This document shows, one piece after another, positions 50,442-58,825 of a stretch of 64,000 nt of DNA. Below the pieces are notes generated by a model. It was not told the DNA's origin. It did no database searches and saw nothing but the letters and a program-made list of their open reading frames with translations. Within the stretch, counting starts at the first letter, position 1. Each line of letters starts with the position of its first letter. This DNA comes from Candidatus Borkfalkia excrementavium. Its GTDB lineage: Bacteria; Bacillota; Clostridia; Christensenellales; Borkfalkiaceae. The stretch lies in NCBI GenBank assembly GCA_019115945.1, contig DXCO01000019.1, positions 20,773-84,772 on the forward strand, written 5' to 3'. Made by a program: the position numbers and the translations under genes.

Positions 50442-51810
50442 AAACGCGGTGCTCTCGGCGGGCACCGTCATTCTGCGCACGGGCGAAACGCCCGCCGCCG
50501 CGGGCGTGAAGGGGCTTGTGCCCGTTGAAACGCTCGATTACATATATCGCAAAAGCCGCAATTTCGATTCGCTCAACAAAAACCTCGCGGCGCAGGTTTT
50601 GCGCGAGGCAAAGGAGAAGGATGTCGTTTACTGCGTGGACGGCAGCGTCACGGAGGACGTCTCCGCGCAGATCTTGATCGCAAAGCGCAAAGACGTCCGC
50701 ATTTTTGACGGCCCGTCTAAGTCCGCCCGCGCCTTTGCCGCCGCAAAAATTTCTTCCTGCCGCAGCGCCTGCGTTTCCGCGTACGATATGGGCGGTTATC
50801 GCCGCGCCGATCTGCCGCTTTGCGTGTACGACATGGATTGCGAACTCGTCGCGGGCGACGTCAAACTCCGCCTTGCCGATCTGTTCGGCGACGAAGCGGA
50901 CGCTTACTTTATCTCCGAAAAGGGAGCAAAAAAGATCAAACTGTACGAGGCGGACAGGCAGAAGGGATACGGCCCTCTGACGGCGCTCGTCTTGGACGAG
51001 ATACCCCTTCTGAAAAAGGAACGGTTCGATTACGAGGATCTGATCGACATCATGCGCCGCCTGCGCGCGCCGGACGGCTGCCCGTGGGACAGGGCGCAGA
51101 CGCACGAGAGCATCTGCCCGAATATGATCGAAGAGGCTTACGAACTCGTCGACGCGGTCGGGAGCGGCGAGGACGGCAAGATCATCGAAGAGACGGGAGA
51201 CGTGCTCATGCAGGCGGCGTTCCATTCGGTTCTGGGGCAGGAGCGCGGCGCCTTTTCGCCCGAAGACGTTTTAAGCGGCGTATGCGGCAAACTCATCTCC
51301 CGCCATACCCATATTTTCGGAAAAGACAAAGCGACGGACGAGGCGGGCGCGCTGTCCGTTTGGGAACGCAACAAAATGCAGGAAAAGAGTCAGAAAACGG
51401 GCGGAGACAGCGTGAAAGACGTTCCGAAAGTATTCCCCGCGGCGATGCGGGCGCAAAAAGTCGGCAAGCGCGCGGCCAAATTCGGCTACGATTTCAAAGA
51501 TATCGCCCAGGCGGCGGAAAAGGTGCCCGAAGAACTTTCCGAATTGCTCGCTGCGGTGCGTTCGGGCAACGCGGCGGAAATTTTTGAGGAGGCGGGGGAT
51601 CTTCTGTTTTCCGCAATCAACGTCGGGCGGCTTGCCGGCGCGGACTGCGAGGCGAGCCTGAAAGCGAGCACGGATAAATTCGTCGCGCGCTTCTGCCTGA
51701 CGGAGCAACTGATCTTGCAGGACGGCAAAAAGATGCAGGACCTTTCTTCCGACGAACTGTGGGCTTATTACGATAAGGCGAAAAAAATCTATGACGATCA
51801 AAAGCATTGA
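50386..51810 (+). CDS. mazG: MazG nucleotide pyrophosphohydrolase with N-terminal tetrapyrrole-methylase domain (YabN-like)
   Basis: 474 residues from the ATG at 50386, 5 bases after GGGAGGAG, inside the end of the flippase gene. Residues ~1-200 resemble the tetrapyrrole (corrin/porphyrin) methylase fold (MLTIVGLGCSPADL). Two MazG domains follow: EEAYELVD with EETGDVL near residues 247-275, and EELSELL with EEAGDLL near 385-410; these acidic helices bind Mg2+. The enzyme hydrolyses NTPs or dNTPs to monophosphates and may remove aberrant nucleotides. The fusion is that of Bacillus YabN, whose gene also follows spoVT and yabM. The dus gene overlaps the end by 20 bases. Confidence 0.9.
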   Translation: MLTIVGLGCSPADLSEGGKNAVLSAGTVILRTGETPAAAGVKGLVPVETLDYIYRKSRNFDSLNKNLAAQVLREAKEKDVVYCVDGSVTEDVSAQILIAKRKDVRIFDGPSKSARAFAAAKISSCRSACVSAYDMGGYRRADLPLCVYDMDCELVAGDVKLRLADLFGDEADAYFISEKGAKKIKLYEADRQKGYGPLTALVLDEIPLLKKERFDYEDLIDIMRRLRAPDGCPWDRAQTHESICPNMIEEAYELVDAVGSGEDGKIIEETGDVLMQAAFHSVLGQERGAFSPEDVLSGVCGKLISRHTHIFGKDKATDEAGALSVWERNKMQEKSQKTGGDSVKDVPKVFPAAMRAQKVGKRAAKFGYDFKDIAQAAEKVPEELSELLAAVRSGNAAEIFEEAGDLLFSAINVGRLAGADCEASLKASTDKFVARFCLTEQLILQDGKKMQDLSSDELWAYYDKAKKIYDDQKH

Positions 51811-52750
51811 GACCGGCGGCGTTCGCACGCCCAACAACCTGTTTTGCGCGCCGCTGGCCGGCTATACCGATTTTGCTTTCCGCAAACTCTGTTATTCCTT
51901 CGGCGCAGGGCTCTGTTTTACGGAAATGGTCAGCGCAAAGGGCCTGCTCTATAAAAACGAGGCGACGCGCGCCCTTCTGCACAAGGGCGACGGCGAAGGG
52001 CAGACGGCCGCGCAGATCTTCGGTCGGGATCCCGCGATCCTCCGCGCCGCGTGCGAGAGCGAGGATCTTGCGGCGTATCCCGTCGTGGATCTGAACATGG
52101 GCTGTCCCGTTCCCAAAGTAGTCAAAAACGGGGAGGGGAGCGCACTGCTCAACGAGCCGCGGCTGGCGGAAAAGATCATTTCCGAATGTAAAAAAAGCGG
52201 CAAAGCGATCACGGTAAAATTCCGCATCGGTTTTTCGCAAGAAAAAAAAGTCGCCGCGGAATTTGCGAAACTCTGCGAGGGCGCGGGAGCCGATCTCATC
52301 ACGGTGCACGGCCGTACGAGAGAAAAATATTATGCGGGGGAGCCTGATTATGCGCAGATCGCCGCCGCAAAGCGTGCGGTCGCGATCCCCGTCATCGCCA
52401 ACGGCGGCGTTTTTTCGGGCGCGGACGCACAGAAAATGCTCGATGAAACGGGCGCGGACGGCGTTATGCTCGCCCGCGCGGCAATGTATAACCCGCACGT
52501 ATTCGCGGAAATCCTCGGCGCCCCGCCCGAATGGGACAAAAAGGCGGCGATCGAAGGGCAGATCGAAGACATGCTTCCCTTTTACGGGGAAAAATTCACG
52601 CTGGTGCAGATGCGCAAAATGACGGCCTTTTACGTGAGGGGGATGCGCGGTTGCGCGGCATACAGGAGCAGGCTTTTTTCCGCGGAGAGCATAGCGGAAC
52701 TCAGGACGCTTCTGGATGAAATTTTTTCGGAAGGTCGCGCACAAGAATGA
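51791..52750 (+). CDS. dus: tRNA-dihydrouridine synthase
   Basis: 319 residues. Dus enzymes reduce uridines in the tRNA D-loop with FMN and NADPH. The FMN-binding barrel start reads LFCAPLAGYTDFAFRKLC; VDLNMGCPVPKVVKNGEGS contains the catalytic Cys, and ITVHGRTREKYYAGEPDY is the phosphate-binding loop with the Arg. The start overlaps the mazG stop by 20 bases and lies after AAGGCG, so it is probably coupled to that operon. Specificity (DusA, B or C type) is not clear. Confidence 0.93.
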   Translation: MTIKSIETGGVRTPNNLFCAPLAGYTDFAFRKLCYSFGAGLCFTEMVSAKGLLYKNEATRALLHKGDGEGQTAAQIFGRDPAILRAACESEDLAAYPVVDLNMGCPVPKVVKNGEGSALLNEPRLAEKIISECKKSGKAITVKFRIGFSQEKKVAAEFAKLCEGAGADLITVHGRTREKYYAGEPDYAQIAAAKRAVAIPVIANGGVFSGADAQKMLDETGADGVMLARAAMYNPHVFAEILGAPPEWDKKAAIEGQIEDMLPFYGEKFTLVQMRKMTAFYVRGMRGCAAYRSRLFSAESIAELRTLLDEIFSEGRAQE

Positions 52751-52787
52751 AATTCCCGCAAAAAAAGGGCGATTCCGCCTTTTGCCG

Positions 52788-52817
52788 TTGACAAAGCGTC
52801 TTCAAAAGTGGTAAACT
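52788..52817 (+). promoter_or_regulatory. Promoter directly ahead of the acyltransferase gene
   Basis: TTGACA (52788-52793), 18-base spacer, TAAACT (52812-52817). The ATG at 52825 lies only 7 bases after the -10 box, close to the expected transcription start, suggesting a leaderless message. Confidence 0.7.
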
Positions 52818-52824
52818 GATTTCA

Positions 52825-53799
52825 ATGTATATTTACGGAGTCAGCCAGAAACGCCCGGGCGTTTCCGGTTACAAAAAAATGGTGCGTCGTTACGCGCGCC
52901 GCGGGCACGACCGGTTTTGGGAACTGGATTTCGTGCGCGGCCTGTGCGTGCTGCTGATGATGCTCGACCATTTCATGTACTGTCTGTGGGATATCATGCC
53001 CGATCTGAACGAGATGCTCGGCACTTCTCTTTTTTCCGGCTGGCAGGAGGTTGCCAGAAGGTACTGGAACTGGGACGTGCGCTGGAACGTGCGCATTGCC
53101 GTCATTCTCGCATTTTTTCTGATCAGCGGCATCAGTTGCACGCTCACGCGCGGCAATTTCAGGCGGTTTATCCCGCTCGCGCTCGTGGCGCTGGGCATTT
53201 CCGCCGTGACCAACGTGGTAGATACTTTTATTCCGGGCACGCACATCCGTTTCGGCGTCATCCACATGATCGCCTGCGGCGTGCTCGCCTATGCGCTTAT
53301 CGACAACGCCGTATCCGCCGTCGCCGATTTTTTGGGCGACGGCCTTCGCGCACGGCGCGCCGTGCGCATTCTGCGCTATCTGCCGGCGGCTGTAGGGGCG
53401 GCGCTCATCATCTTTCTGTTTGCGGCTTGGGCTGACCTCGGTTTTGTCGACGGAAAAATTACGCTCACTTCTTTTTATCCCATGGTGCACGGCGATAACG
53501 ATCTCAACAATTTCCATTCCGTCTTTATTTACGTTCGGGATTACGAAGAGATCTACGAGAGTATTTCCGCCGATTATTTCCCCCTTCTGCCGTATGCGGC
53601 GGTGATCCTTTTGGGCGGTGCGATCGGCAGAGCGATCTACCATACGCCCGCAAAATACACCTTTGCGCCGCTGGACGGCGCATGGAACCGCGGCTTCTGC
53701 TTTTTGGGAAGACATTCCGGCTTTATTTTCGTGGCGCATATGATCGTCATCCCCGTACTGCTCGGCGTCTTCGCACTGGTCACAAAATTATTTATTTAA
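52825..53799 (+). CDS. Membrane acyltransferase-like protein (DUF1624/heparan-alpha-glucosaminide N-acetyltransferase family)
   Basis: 324 residues. A basic N-terminus leads to GHDRFWELDFVRGLCVLLMMLDHF, the signature of the DUF1624/HGSNAT-like family of membrane acyltransferases, then about eight membrane segments. Family members transfer acyl groups to sugars or lipids across the membrane. The ATG at 52825 has no ribosome site and is just 7 bases after the promoter -10; a later ATG at 52879 is equally without one. The next gene, 12 bases downstream, encodes an acyl-CoA ligase that could supply acyl donors. The acceptor is unknown. Confidence 0.8.
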   Translation: MYIYGVSQKRPGVSGYKKMVRRYARRGHDRFWELDFVRGLCVLLMMLDHFMYCLWDIMPDLNEMLGTSLFSGWQEVARRYWNWDVRWNVRIAVILAFFLISGISCTLTRGNFRRFIPLALVALGISAVTNVVDTFIPGTHIRFGVIHMIACGVLAYALIDNAVSAVADFLGDGLRARRAVRILRYLPAAVGAALIIFLFAAWADLGFVDGKITLTSFYPMVHGDNDLNNFHSVFIYVRDYEEIYESISADYFPLLPYAAVILLGGAIGRAIYHTPAKYTFAPLDGAWNRGFCFLGRHSGFIFVAHMIVIPVLLGVFALVTKLFI

Positions 53800-53811
53800 G
53801 GAGATTTTTTC

Positions 53812-55404
53812 ATGCAAAAGATGGACCTGCATGGCCTTTCCATGTACGATGCGATCAAACTCAACCTGTCGGGCAGCACCGTCGAAACGGCGATTTCCTA
53901 TTACGGAAAAAAATATTCGTTCGATCAGGTGATCGGCATGATAGACGTGCTGGCGGATAATTTTGCCGCAGAATTTTCCCTCGGGAAAGGGGATACGGTC
54001 ACGCTTTGCGTGCCCAATTCTCCCGCGGCGCTGCTCGCATTTTATGCGGCGAATAAACTGGGAGTCGCGGTCAATCTGGTCCACCCTTATCTCCCGCCCG
54101 AAAAACTTGCCGAAAGCGCGGCGAAAACGAACAGCAAATTTATCCTCGTTTACGATTTATATAAGGGGAAAGCGTCTGACTTTTCTCTGCCCGTCCTCGT
54201 GAGCGACTGCGGCCATTTTATGGGAACCGTCGCCAGGATTTATTATCGCATGACGAACAAGCGGACGATGGAAGGGGGCATCCCCTTCGAGCAGTTTTTG
54301 AAAAACCGGAATCGTCCCCGCCGCCCGTCGGAAAGTTTTTCCGATACGGAGGCGTCCGTCTATCTTGCCAGCGGCGGAACGACCGGAGAGCCGAAGATCA
54401 TCATGCACAACAATTACGTGTTCAACAATCTCTGCGCCAAGGCGGAAGAGTTTTTAAGCGAACCGATCGAAAATTACCGTGCGCTCTACAACGTATTGCC
54501 CATTTTCCACGGGTTCGGGCTCTGCATCAATATGCACATGTGCATGATGATGCGCCGGACCAACATCATGTGCATCAAATTCGATGCGAAGAGGAGCGCA
54601 AAGCAGATCATAAAAGAGAAGGCGAACATCCTTACAGGCGTTCCCACCATGTTTTTGAAACTGTTGGGGGAAAAGACGTTCGTCAACGGCGACCTGTCCG
54701 CGTTAAAGGATGTCTACGTCGGCGGAGACAGCGTGCCCGACAAATTGATCGAAGATTTTAACGCCGCGCTGAAACGGGGCGGCAGCAATGCGCGCATGTA
54801 CGTGGGGTACGGCCTGACGGAAACGGTCACCGTCTGCCTCGTAAACACGCGCGCGCACCATGCGGCGGGTTCGATCGGCTATCCGCTCTCCAACACCGCG
54901 GTGCGGATCTATAAAGAGGGAAAAATTCTTCCTCCCGACGAGGTGGGGGAGATCTATCTCGATACCGATCAGTTCATGCTCGGCTATCTGGAAGAAGGAA
55001 GTTCCCCCTTCGCCGAGATCGACGGCAGAAAGTGGCTGAAAACGGGAGATTACGGCTGGCTGGACAAAGAGGGCTTCCTCTACTTCAAACAGCGCATCAA
55101 AAACATGATCAAGGTGAGCGGTGTGCCCGTGTACCCTTCAGAGGTCGAGGCGGCCGTGCTGACCGTTCCCGGCGTAAAAAAGGCCTGTGCCGTAGGCATG
55201 GCGGACAGCGTTCGCGGTCAGTCGGTAAAATTGTTCGTGGAACCGGAAGAAGGCGAGGAGCCGGACGCGCTCAAAGCAAAGATCTTGTCCGTCTGCCGCG
55301 AAAAACTGATCGCCTACGCAGTGCCGCGGGTTATCGAAGTGCGCGAGAAACTTCCCGTCAATCTTATCGGCAAAATCGACAGAAGGGCGCTGGAAGAATC
55401 ATAA
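53812..55404 (+). CDS. AMP-forming acyl-CoA synthetase/ligase
   Basis: 530 residues of the adenylate-forming (ANL) superfamily. The core motifs are LASGGTTGEPKI (P-loop, residues ~184-195), YVGYGLTET, LKTGDYGW (Asp) and a C-terminal Lys in NLIGKIDRR. Such enzymes activate a carboxylic acid with ATP and usually transfer it to CoA. AAGGAG lies about 8 bases upstream of the ATG. Adjacent to a membrane acyltransferase gene, it may feed a lipid or cell-surface acylation step; the acid substrate is unknown. A weaker alternative is a role in secondary metabolism, but no carrier protein is adjacent. Confidence 0.88.
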   Translation: MQKMDLHGLSMYDAIKLNLSGSTVETAISYYGKKYSFDQVIGMIDVLADNFAAEFSLGKGDTVTLCVPNSPAALLAFYAANKLGVAVNLVHPYLPPEKLAESAAKTNSKFILVYDLYKGKASDFSLPVLVSDCGHFMGTVARIYYRMTNKRTMEGGIPFEQFLKNRNRPRRPSESFSDTEASVYLASGGTTGEPKIIMHNNYVFNNLCAKAEEFLSEPIENYRALYNVLPIFHGFGLCINMHMCMMMRRTNIMCIKFDAKRSAKQIIKEKANILTGVPTMFLKLLGEKTFVNGDLSALKDVYVGGDSVPDKLIEDFNAALKRGGSNARMYVGYGLTETVTVCLVNTRAHHAAGSIGYPLSNTAVRIYKEGKILPPDEVGEIYLDTDQFMLGYLEEGSSPFAEIDGRKWLKTGDYGWLDKEGFLYFKQRIKNMIKVSGVPVYPSEVEAAVLTVPGVKKACAVGMADSVRGQSVKLFVEPEEGEEPDALKAKILSVCREKLIAYAVPRVIEVREKLPVNLIGKIDRRALEES

Positions 55405-55420
55405 AAATTTTTCAGAACGC

Positions 55421-55449
55421 TTGACAGGTACCTGTTTATCATATAAAAT
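55421..55449 (+). promoter_or_regulatory. Promoter with palindromic operator candidate for the zinc-ribbon pair
   Basis: TTGACA (55421-55426), 17-base spacer, TAAAAT (55444-55449). The perfect palindrome ACAGGTACCTGT (55424-55435) overlaps the -35 and spacer, a common repressor position. No regulator is encoded next to it. Confidence 0.7.
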
Positions 55450-55517
55450 GGAATCAGCAAAATAAAAGACGGTTGTTTTCAGAAACGGGAAAACAGCCGT
55501 GAGTGAGGGGGATGACG

Positions 55518-55997
55518 ATGTTTTGCAAATGGTGCGGGAAAGAGATCGCGGACGGCTCCGTTCTCTGTCCTTTCTGCGGAGGGGATCTCAGGGCAAAGCC
55601 GTATGAGGAACAGGGGCAGCAGGCAGAGAGCGAGCAGCCGCAGTATGATCAGAACGGGCAATATGCGGACTATTGGCAATACTGGCAGCAGTACCAGGAT
55701 CCGAGAGCCGCGATGCCGCCGCACCAAATGTATAAGCAGATCAACCGCCCCGCTCCGGCGCCGGACGACGCGAGCAGCGGAGGCTGGGCGTTTCTCAGTT
55801 TTTTGTTCCCGATCGTCGGTCTGATCCTGTTTATCGTTTGGGGCAACGCCTATCCCTGCTCTTATCCCCGCCGCGCGAGATCGTGCGGCATCGGCGCTTT
55901 GATCGGCGTGATCGTAGCGGTTGTTGCGATCATTGTGCTGGTCATTATACTCGCGTTGAGCGGGCTGCTGTTTGAGTATTATTATCCGATGTATTGA
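55518..55997 (+). CDS. Zinc-ribbon membrane protein
   Basis: 159 residues from the ATG at 55518, 7 bases after GAGGGG; in-frame starts at 55503 and 55512 are less well placed. An N-terminal zinc ribbon (FCKWCGKEI, LCPFCGG) is followed by a Gln/Tyr/Pro-rich linker (~28-88) and a hydrophobic domain with segments at ~92-110 and ~125-150. The WAFLSFLFPIVGLILFIVW and RRARSCGIGA segments are shared with the next gene. The function of such clostridial zinc-ribbon membrane proteins is unknown. The two genes probably form one transcript from the promoter at 55421. Confidence 0.8.
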   Translation: MFCKWCGKEIADGSVLCPFCGGDLRAKPYEEQGQQAESEQPQYDQNGQYADYWQYWQQYQDPRAAMPPHQMYKQINRPAPAPDDASSGGWAFLSFLFPIVGLILFIVWGNAYPCSYPRRARSCGIGALIGVIVAVVAIIVLVIILALSGLLFEYYYPMY

Positions 55998-56050
55998 GCA
56001 CCGCTCTTTTCGGCTGAGAATGATGGATGATTGAGATCGGGGGAGAAGAG

Positions 56051-56395
56051 ATGAAGTGCGGACATTGCGGTGCCGTCATCGACGACGATTCGGTATTTTG
56101 TTCGGTTTGCGGAAGCAACCAGCACGGATTGCCGAACGAAGATGTGTGGAGAAGGTATTTTAAGCCGGATGAAGGACCGGGCGTAAGGGTTGTCGCACCG
56201 CCGCAAGATGCGAAGAACAAGTGGTGGGCGATCCTGTGTTTTTTATTCCCGATCGTCGGTCTGATCCTGTATTTTGTTTGGAAAAAAGACCTTCCGCACC
56301 GCGCCCGTTCCTGCGGTTACGGCGCAGCCGTGGGTGCGTTCGTTTGGGCGTTGGCAGGAATTTGCCTTTTCATGTTTACTCTTCCTACTCAATAG
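56051..56395 (+). CDS. Zinc-ribbon membrane protein, shorter paralogue
   Basis: 114 residues from the ATG at 56051, with GGGGAGAAGAG just upstream; an ATG at 56027 adds eight residues but no ribosome site. The zinc ribbon (MKCGHCGAVI, FCSVCGS) and the shared core ILCFLFPIVGLILYFVW and HRARSCGYGA match the previous protein, but the Gln-rich linker is replaced by a short one. It arose by tandem duplication. A strong terminator follows. Confidence 0.78.
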   Translation: MKCGHCGAVIDDDSVFCSVCGSNQHGLPNEDVWRRYFKPDEGPGVRVVAPPQDAKNKWWAILCFLFPIVGLILYFVWKKDLPHRARSCGYGAAVGAFVWALAGICLFMFTLPTQ

Positions 56396-56461
56396 CAGAA
56401 GGAAATCGGCCGGGGATACCCGGGCGGCATTGCTGTGACAATGATATTTCCGTAAAAAATT

Positions 56462-56497
56462 ACGGGCCCCAAAAGTAAAAATACTTTTGGGGCCCGT
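56462..56497. terminator. Strong terminator between convergent operons
   Basis: A perfect 16-bp stem (56462-56477 with 56482-56497) with an AAAA loop, 66 bases after the zinc-ribbon gene and before the convergent potassium genes. The T run lies inside the stem rather than after it. Confidence 0.75.
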
Positions 56498-56572
56498 GTG
56501 TTTTTCGACCGGTTCAAAATTTTTAGTCCCGGGATTTTTTCCGAACGGTTTTCGGAAAAAGCGCCGTCGCCG

Positions 56573-57217
56573 TCAGTGGACGATCTTTTCGATGTCAGAT
56601 TTTCTGCACATGACGATCAGGCGTTCAGATGCGCTGAATACGTGGTCGGCATCGGGCAGGGGGGTGAGATTCGTTCCCTTTTTGACGGCCAGAATGTTCA
56701 GGTTGTATTTTGCGCGGACGCCCTTGTCGCGTATCGTCTTGCCCTCCCATGATTTAGGGGTGGGGATCTCGTAGATCGCGTAATCGGAAGTGAGTTGGAT
56801 ATAATCGAAGATGTTGTTCGCGCTGTACTTTACGGCAAGTTTTTCCGCCATCTGTTTTTCGGCGAACACGACGTCGTCCGCGCCGTTCCGCAGCAGAAAT
56901 TTCGCCTGGATTTCCGTAGACGCGCGGGACAAGACGAATTTTGCGCCCGCCTCTTTGAGCAGCGAGGTCGTTTCCAGAGAGGACTGAAAGTTTTCCCCGA
57001 CGGATACGACGCACAGATCGAAATTATCTATCCCGATCGATTCGAGAACGGAAGGTTTCGTTCCGTCTCCGATCTGCGCGCTCGTCACGAAGGGGAGGAT
57101 CTCGTTGATCTTTTCTTCGTCCGTGTCCAGCGCCATCACGTGGTTGCCGAGTTCCGTAAATTTTTTTGCCATATACGTCCCGAACCTGCCGAGACCTATG
57201 ATTAAAACCGATTTCAT
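56573..57217 (-). CDS. ktrA: Potassium uptake regulatory subunit, KtrA/TrkA-like
   Basis: 214 residues. An N-terminal RCK/TrkA-N Rossmann domain (VLIIGLGRFGTYMAKKF, then ALDTDEEKI) binds NAD(H) or ATP; residues ~135-214 form a TrkA-C domain, a ligand-binding module that senses c-di-AMP in many Firmicutes. It gates the channel protein encoded upstream on the same strand at 57302. The stop of that gene is 84 bases away. The short length is typical of the single-RCK KtrA type rather than the duplicated TrkA of enterobacteria. Confidence 0.9.
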   Translation of the reverse strand: MKSVLIIGLGRFGTYMAKKFTELGNHVMALDTDEEKINEILPFVTSAQIGDGTKPSVLESIGIDNFDLCVVSVGENFQSSLETTSLLKEAGAKFVLSRASTEIQAKFLLRNGADDVVFAEKQMAEKLAVKYSANNIFDYIQLTSDYAIYEIPTPKSWEGKTIRDKGVRAKYNLNILAVKKGTNLTPLPDADHVFSASERLIVMCRKSDIEKIVH

Positions 57218-57301
57218 AAAAATTTTCCCTCGATATAAATTTTATGTCTGAAAATCCTTTTTCGTGTATTTGATATATTTTCTGTACCGATTAAAAAGCC
57301 A

Positions 57302-58660
57302 TTAACCGATCCGCACTTTTTCCATGGGGAGTTCGGCCGCGGGCGCGGACGGGGTCTTCCAGGAGAGCATGACCGTCATGCAGCCTGCTCGGCCCAAGAA
57401 CATAAGTATGCACAGAACGATTTGTGAGCCGAGCGTCAGCGACGGCGTGATTCCCGTCGTAAGGCCGACGGTCGCGATTGCCGAAACCACTTCAAACAAT
57501 GCAGCCGTAACGGATACGGGCTCTTCCGCAAATGCGGGATTGTGTTCCTCGAACAGGCACAGCAAGATTGTTCCTACGACGATGAGCGTCATGAATACGG
57601 TGACGAACTGCGCCGCGTTTTTGACGTTGGTTTCGTCTATACGCCGCCCGAAACATTCGACCGAGCGTTTGCCTCGCACGAGAGAGAAGACGGACAGGCC
57701 GAGGATCGCAAGTGTATTTGTTTTGATACCGCCCGCAGTCGAGCCGGACGAACCGCCTATGAACATCAGTACGATCGTCAGAAAGATCGTTACGGATTTT
57801 ACGCTCCCGACGCCTGAGAGGGGGAGTACGTTGAATCCGGCAGTCCTCGGGGTGACCGCCGTAAAAAAGGAGGATAGGATACGTTCTTTCCAAGGCAGGT
57901 CGTCCTCCGCGATCATGATGATGCCGGTGGGAAGCAGAACGAGGATCGCCGTCATGATCAGCACGAGTTTGGTGTGCAGTTCATATTTGCGGAAATGGAA
58001 ACGATTGCTTTTGATGTCCTGCCAAACAAAAAAGCCCAATCCGCCGATGATGATGAGCAAGGGGATGGTAAGGCAGATGATGGGATCGCCCGAATATCTC
58101 GTGACGGAAGCAAACGGGACCCCGTCCGCGCCCATCAGATCAAACCCTGCGTTGCAGAACGCGGAAACGGCGGTGAAGATCGCCATCCAGATGCCGAGCC
58201 CCCAACCGAAGTCGGGGATGAACCGGAAACAGAGAATAAAGGCCCCCACGCCCTCGAACAGTAACGTGCCGAGCAGAATGGTCGTCGTAAGTCTGCCCAT
58301 GCCGCTCAGGTTGGGCGCGCTGACGGATTCCTGCATGAATGTCCGTTCTTTCAGTCCGATCTTTCGTTTGCCGAGCCTTAAAAGAAGGAAAACGACCGTC
58401 ATGAATCCGATACCGCCGATCTGGATGAGCATCAGTATGACGATCTGTCCGAACAGCGACCAGTGGGTAAAGGTATCCTGTACGACCAATCCTGTCACGC
58501 AGGATGCCGAAACAGTCGTAAAGAACGCATCCATGAACGAAGCGCTTCCCGGAATTTTCGAGGCAAACGGTATAATGAGCAAAAGAGTTCCGATGAGTAT
58601 GACGGCAAGATATCCCAACACCAGCAGCCTGACCGGTGTAAGCCGTATTTTTCGTGGCAT
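57302..58660 (-). CDS. ktrB: Potassium transporter membrane subunit, KtrB/TrkH-like
   Basis: 452 residues with the four-fold membrane-pore-membrane pattern of the Trk/Ktr/HKT superfamily. Selectivity-loop segments include VSASCVTGLVV, SAFCNAGFDLMG, GGSSGSTAGGIKTN and ATVGLTTG, each with a conserved Gly. It imports K+ driven by the Na+ or proton gradient and works with the RCK protein encoded downstream. GGGAGG lies 6 bases before the ATG. A consensus promoter lies 44 bases upstream. Confidence 0.92.
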   Translation of the reverse strand: MPRKIRLTPVRLLVLGYLAVILIGTLLLIIPFASKIPGSASFMDAFFTTVSASCVTGLVVQDTFTHWSLFGQIVILMLIQIGGIGFMTVVFLLLRLGKRKIGLKERTFMQESVSAPNLSGMGRLTTTILLGTLLFEGVGAFILCFRFIPDFGWGLGIWMAIFTAVSAFCNAGFDLMGADGVPFASVTRYSGDPIICLTIPLLIIIGGLGFFVWQDIKSNRFHFRKYELHTKLVLIMTAILVLLPTGIIMIAEDDLPWKERILSSFFTAVTPRTAGFNVLPLSGVGSVKSVTIFLTIVLMFIGGSSGSTAGGIKTNTLAILGLSVFSLVRGKRSVECFGRRIDETNVKNAAQFVTVFMTLIVVGTILLCLFEEHNPAFAEEPVSVTAALFEVVSAIATVGLTTGITPSLTLGSQIVLCILMFLGRAGCMTVMLSWKTPSAPAAELPMEKVRIG

Positions 58661-58703
58661 AAAACCTCCCTCAAAAGATAAGCGTAACCGCAGTATCGGT
58701 CAA

Positions 58704-58732
58704 ATTATAGCATGTTTATTAGGTTTTGCCAA
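58704..58732 (-). promoter_or_regulatory. Promoter of the potassium-uptake operon
   Basis: Minus strand: TTGGCA (58732-58727), 17-base spacer, TATAAT (58709-58704). The leader is only about 40 bases, so there is no room for a c-di-AMP riboswitch. Confidence 0.85.
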
Positions 58733-58825
58733 CCGAATCGCACCCGAGAATATAAAATATTACAACTCATATCCCCGAACATTTTTTTTCGTCCTTCAAT
58801 ATATATGAAAAGGGCGGAGGTCTGT

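Noticed and set aside
24631..55435. GGTACC-cored palindromes at 24631, 44153 and 55424 as one regulator's sites
   Set aside because: GGTACC occurs by chance about once in 4 kb; the flanks differ and the genes are unrelated.
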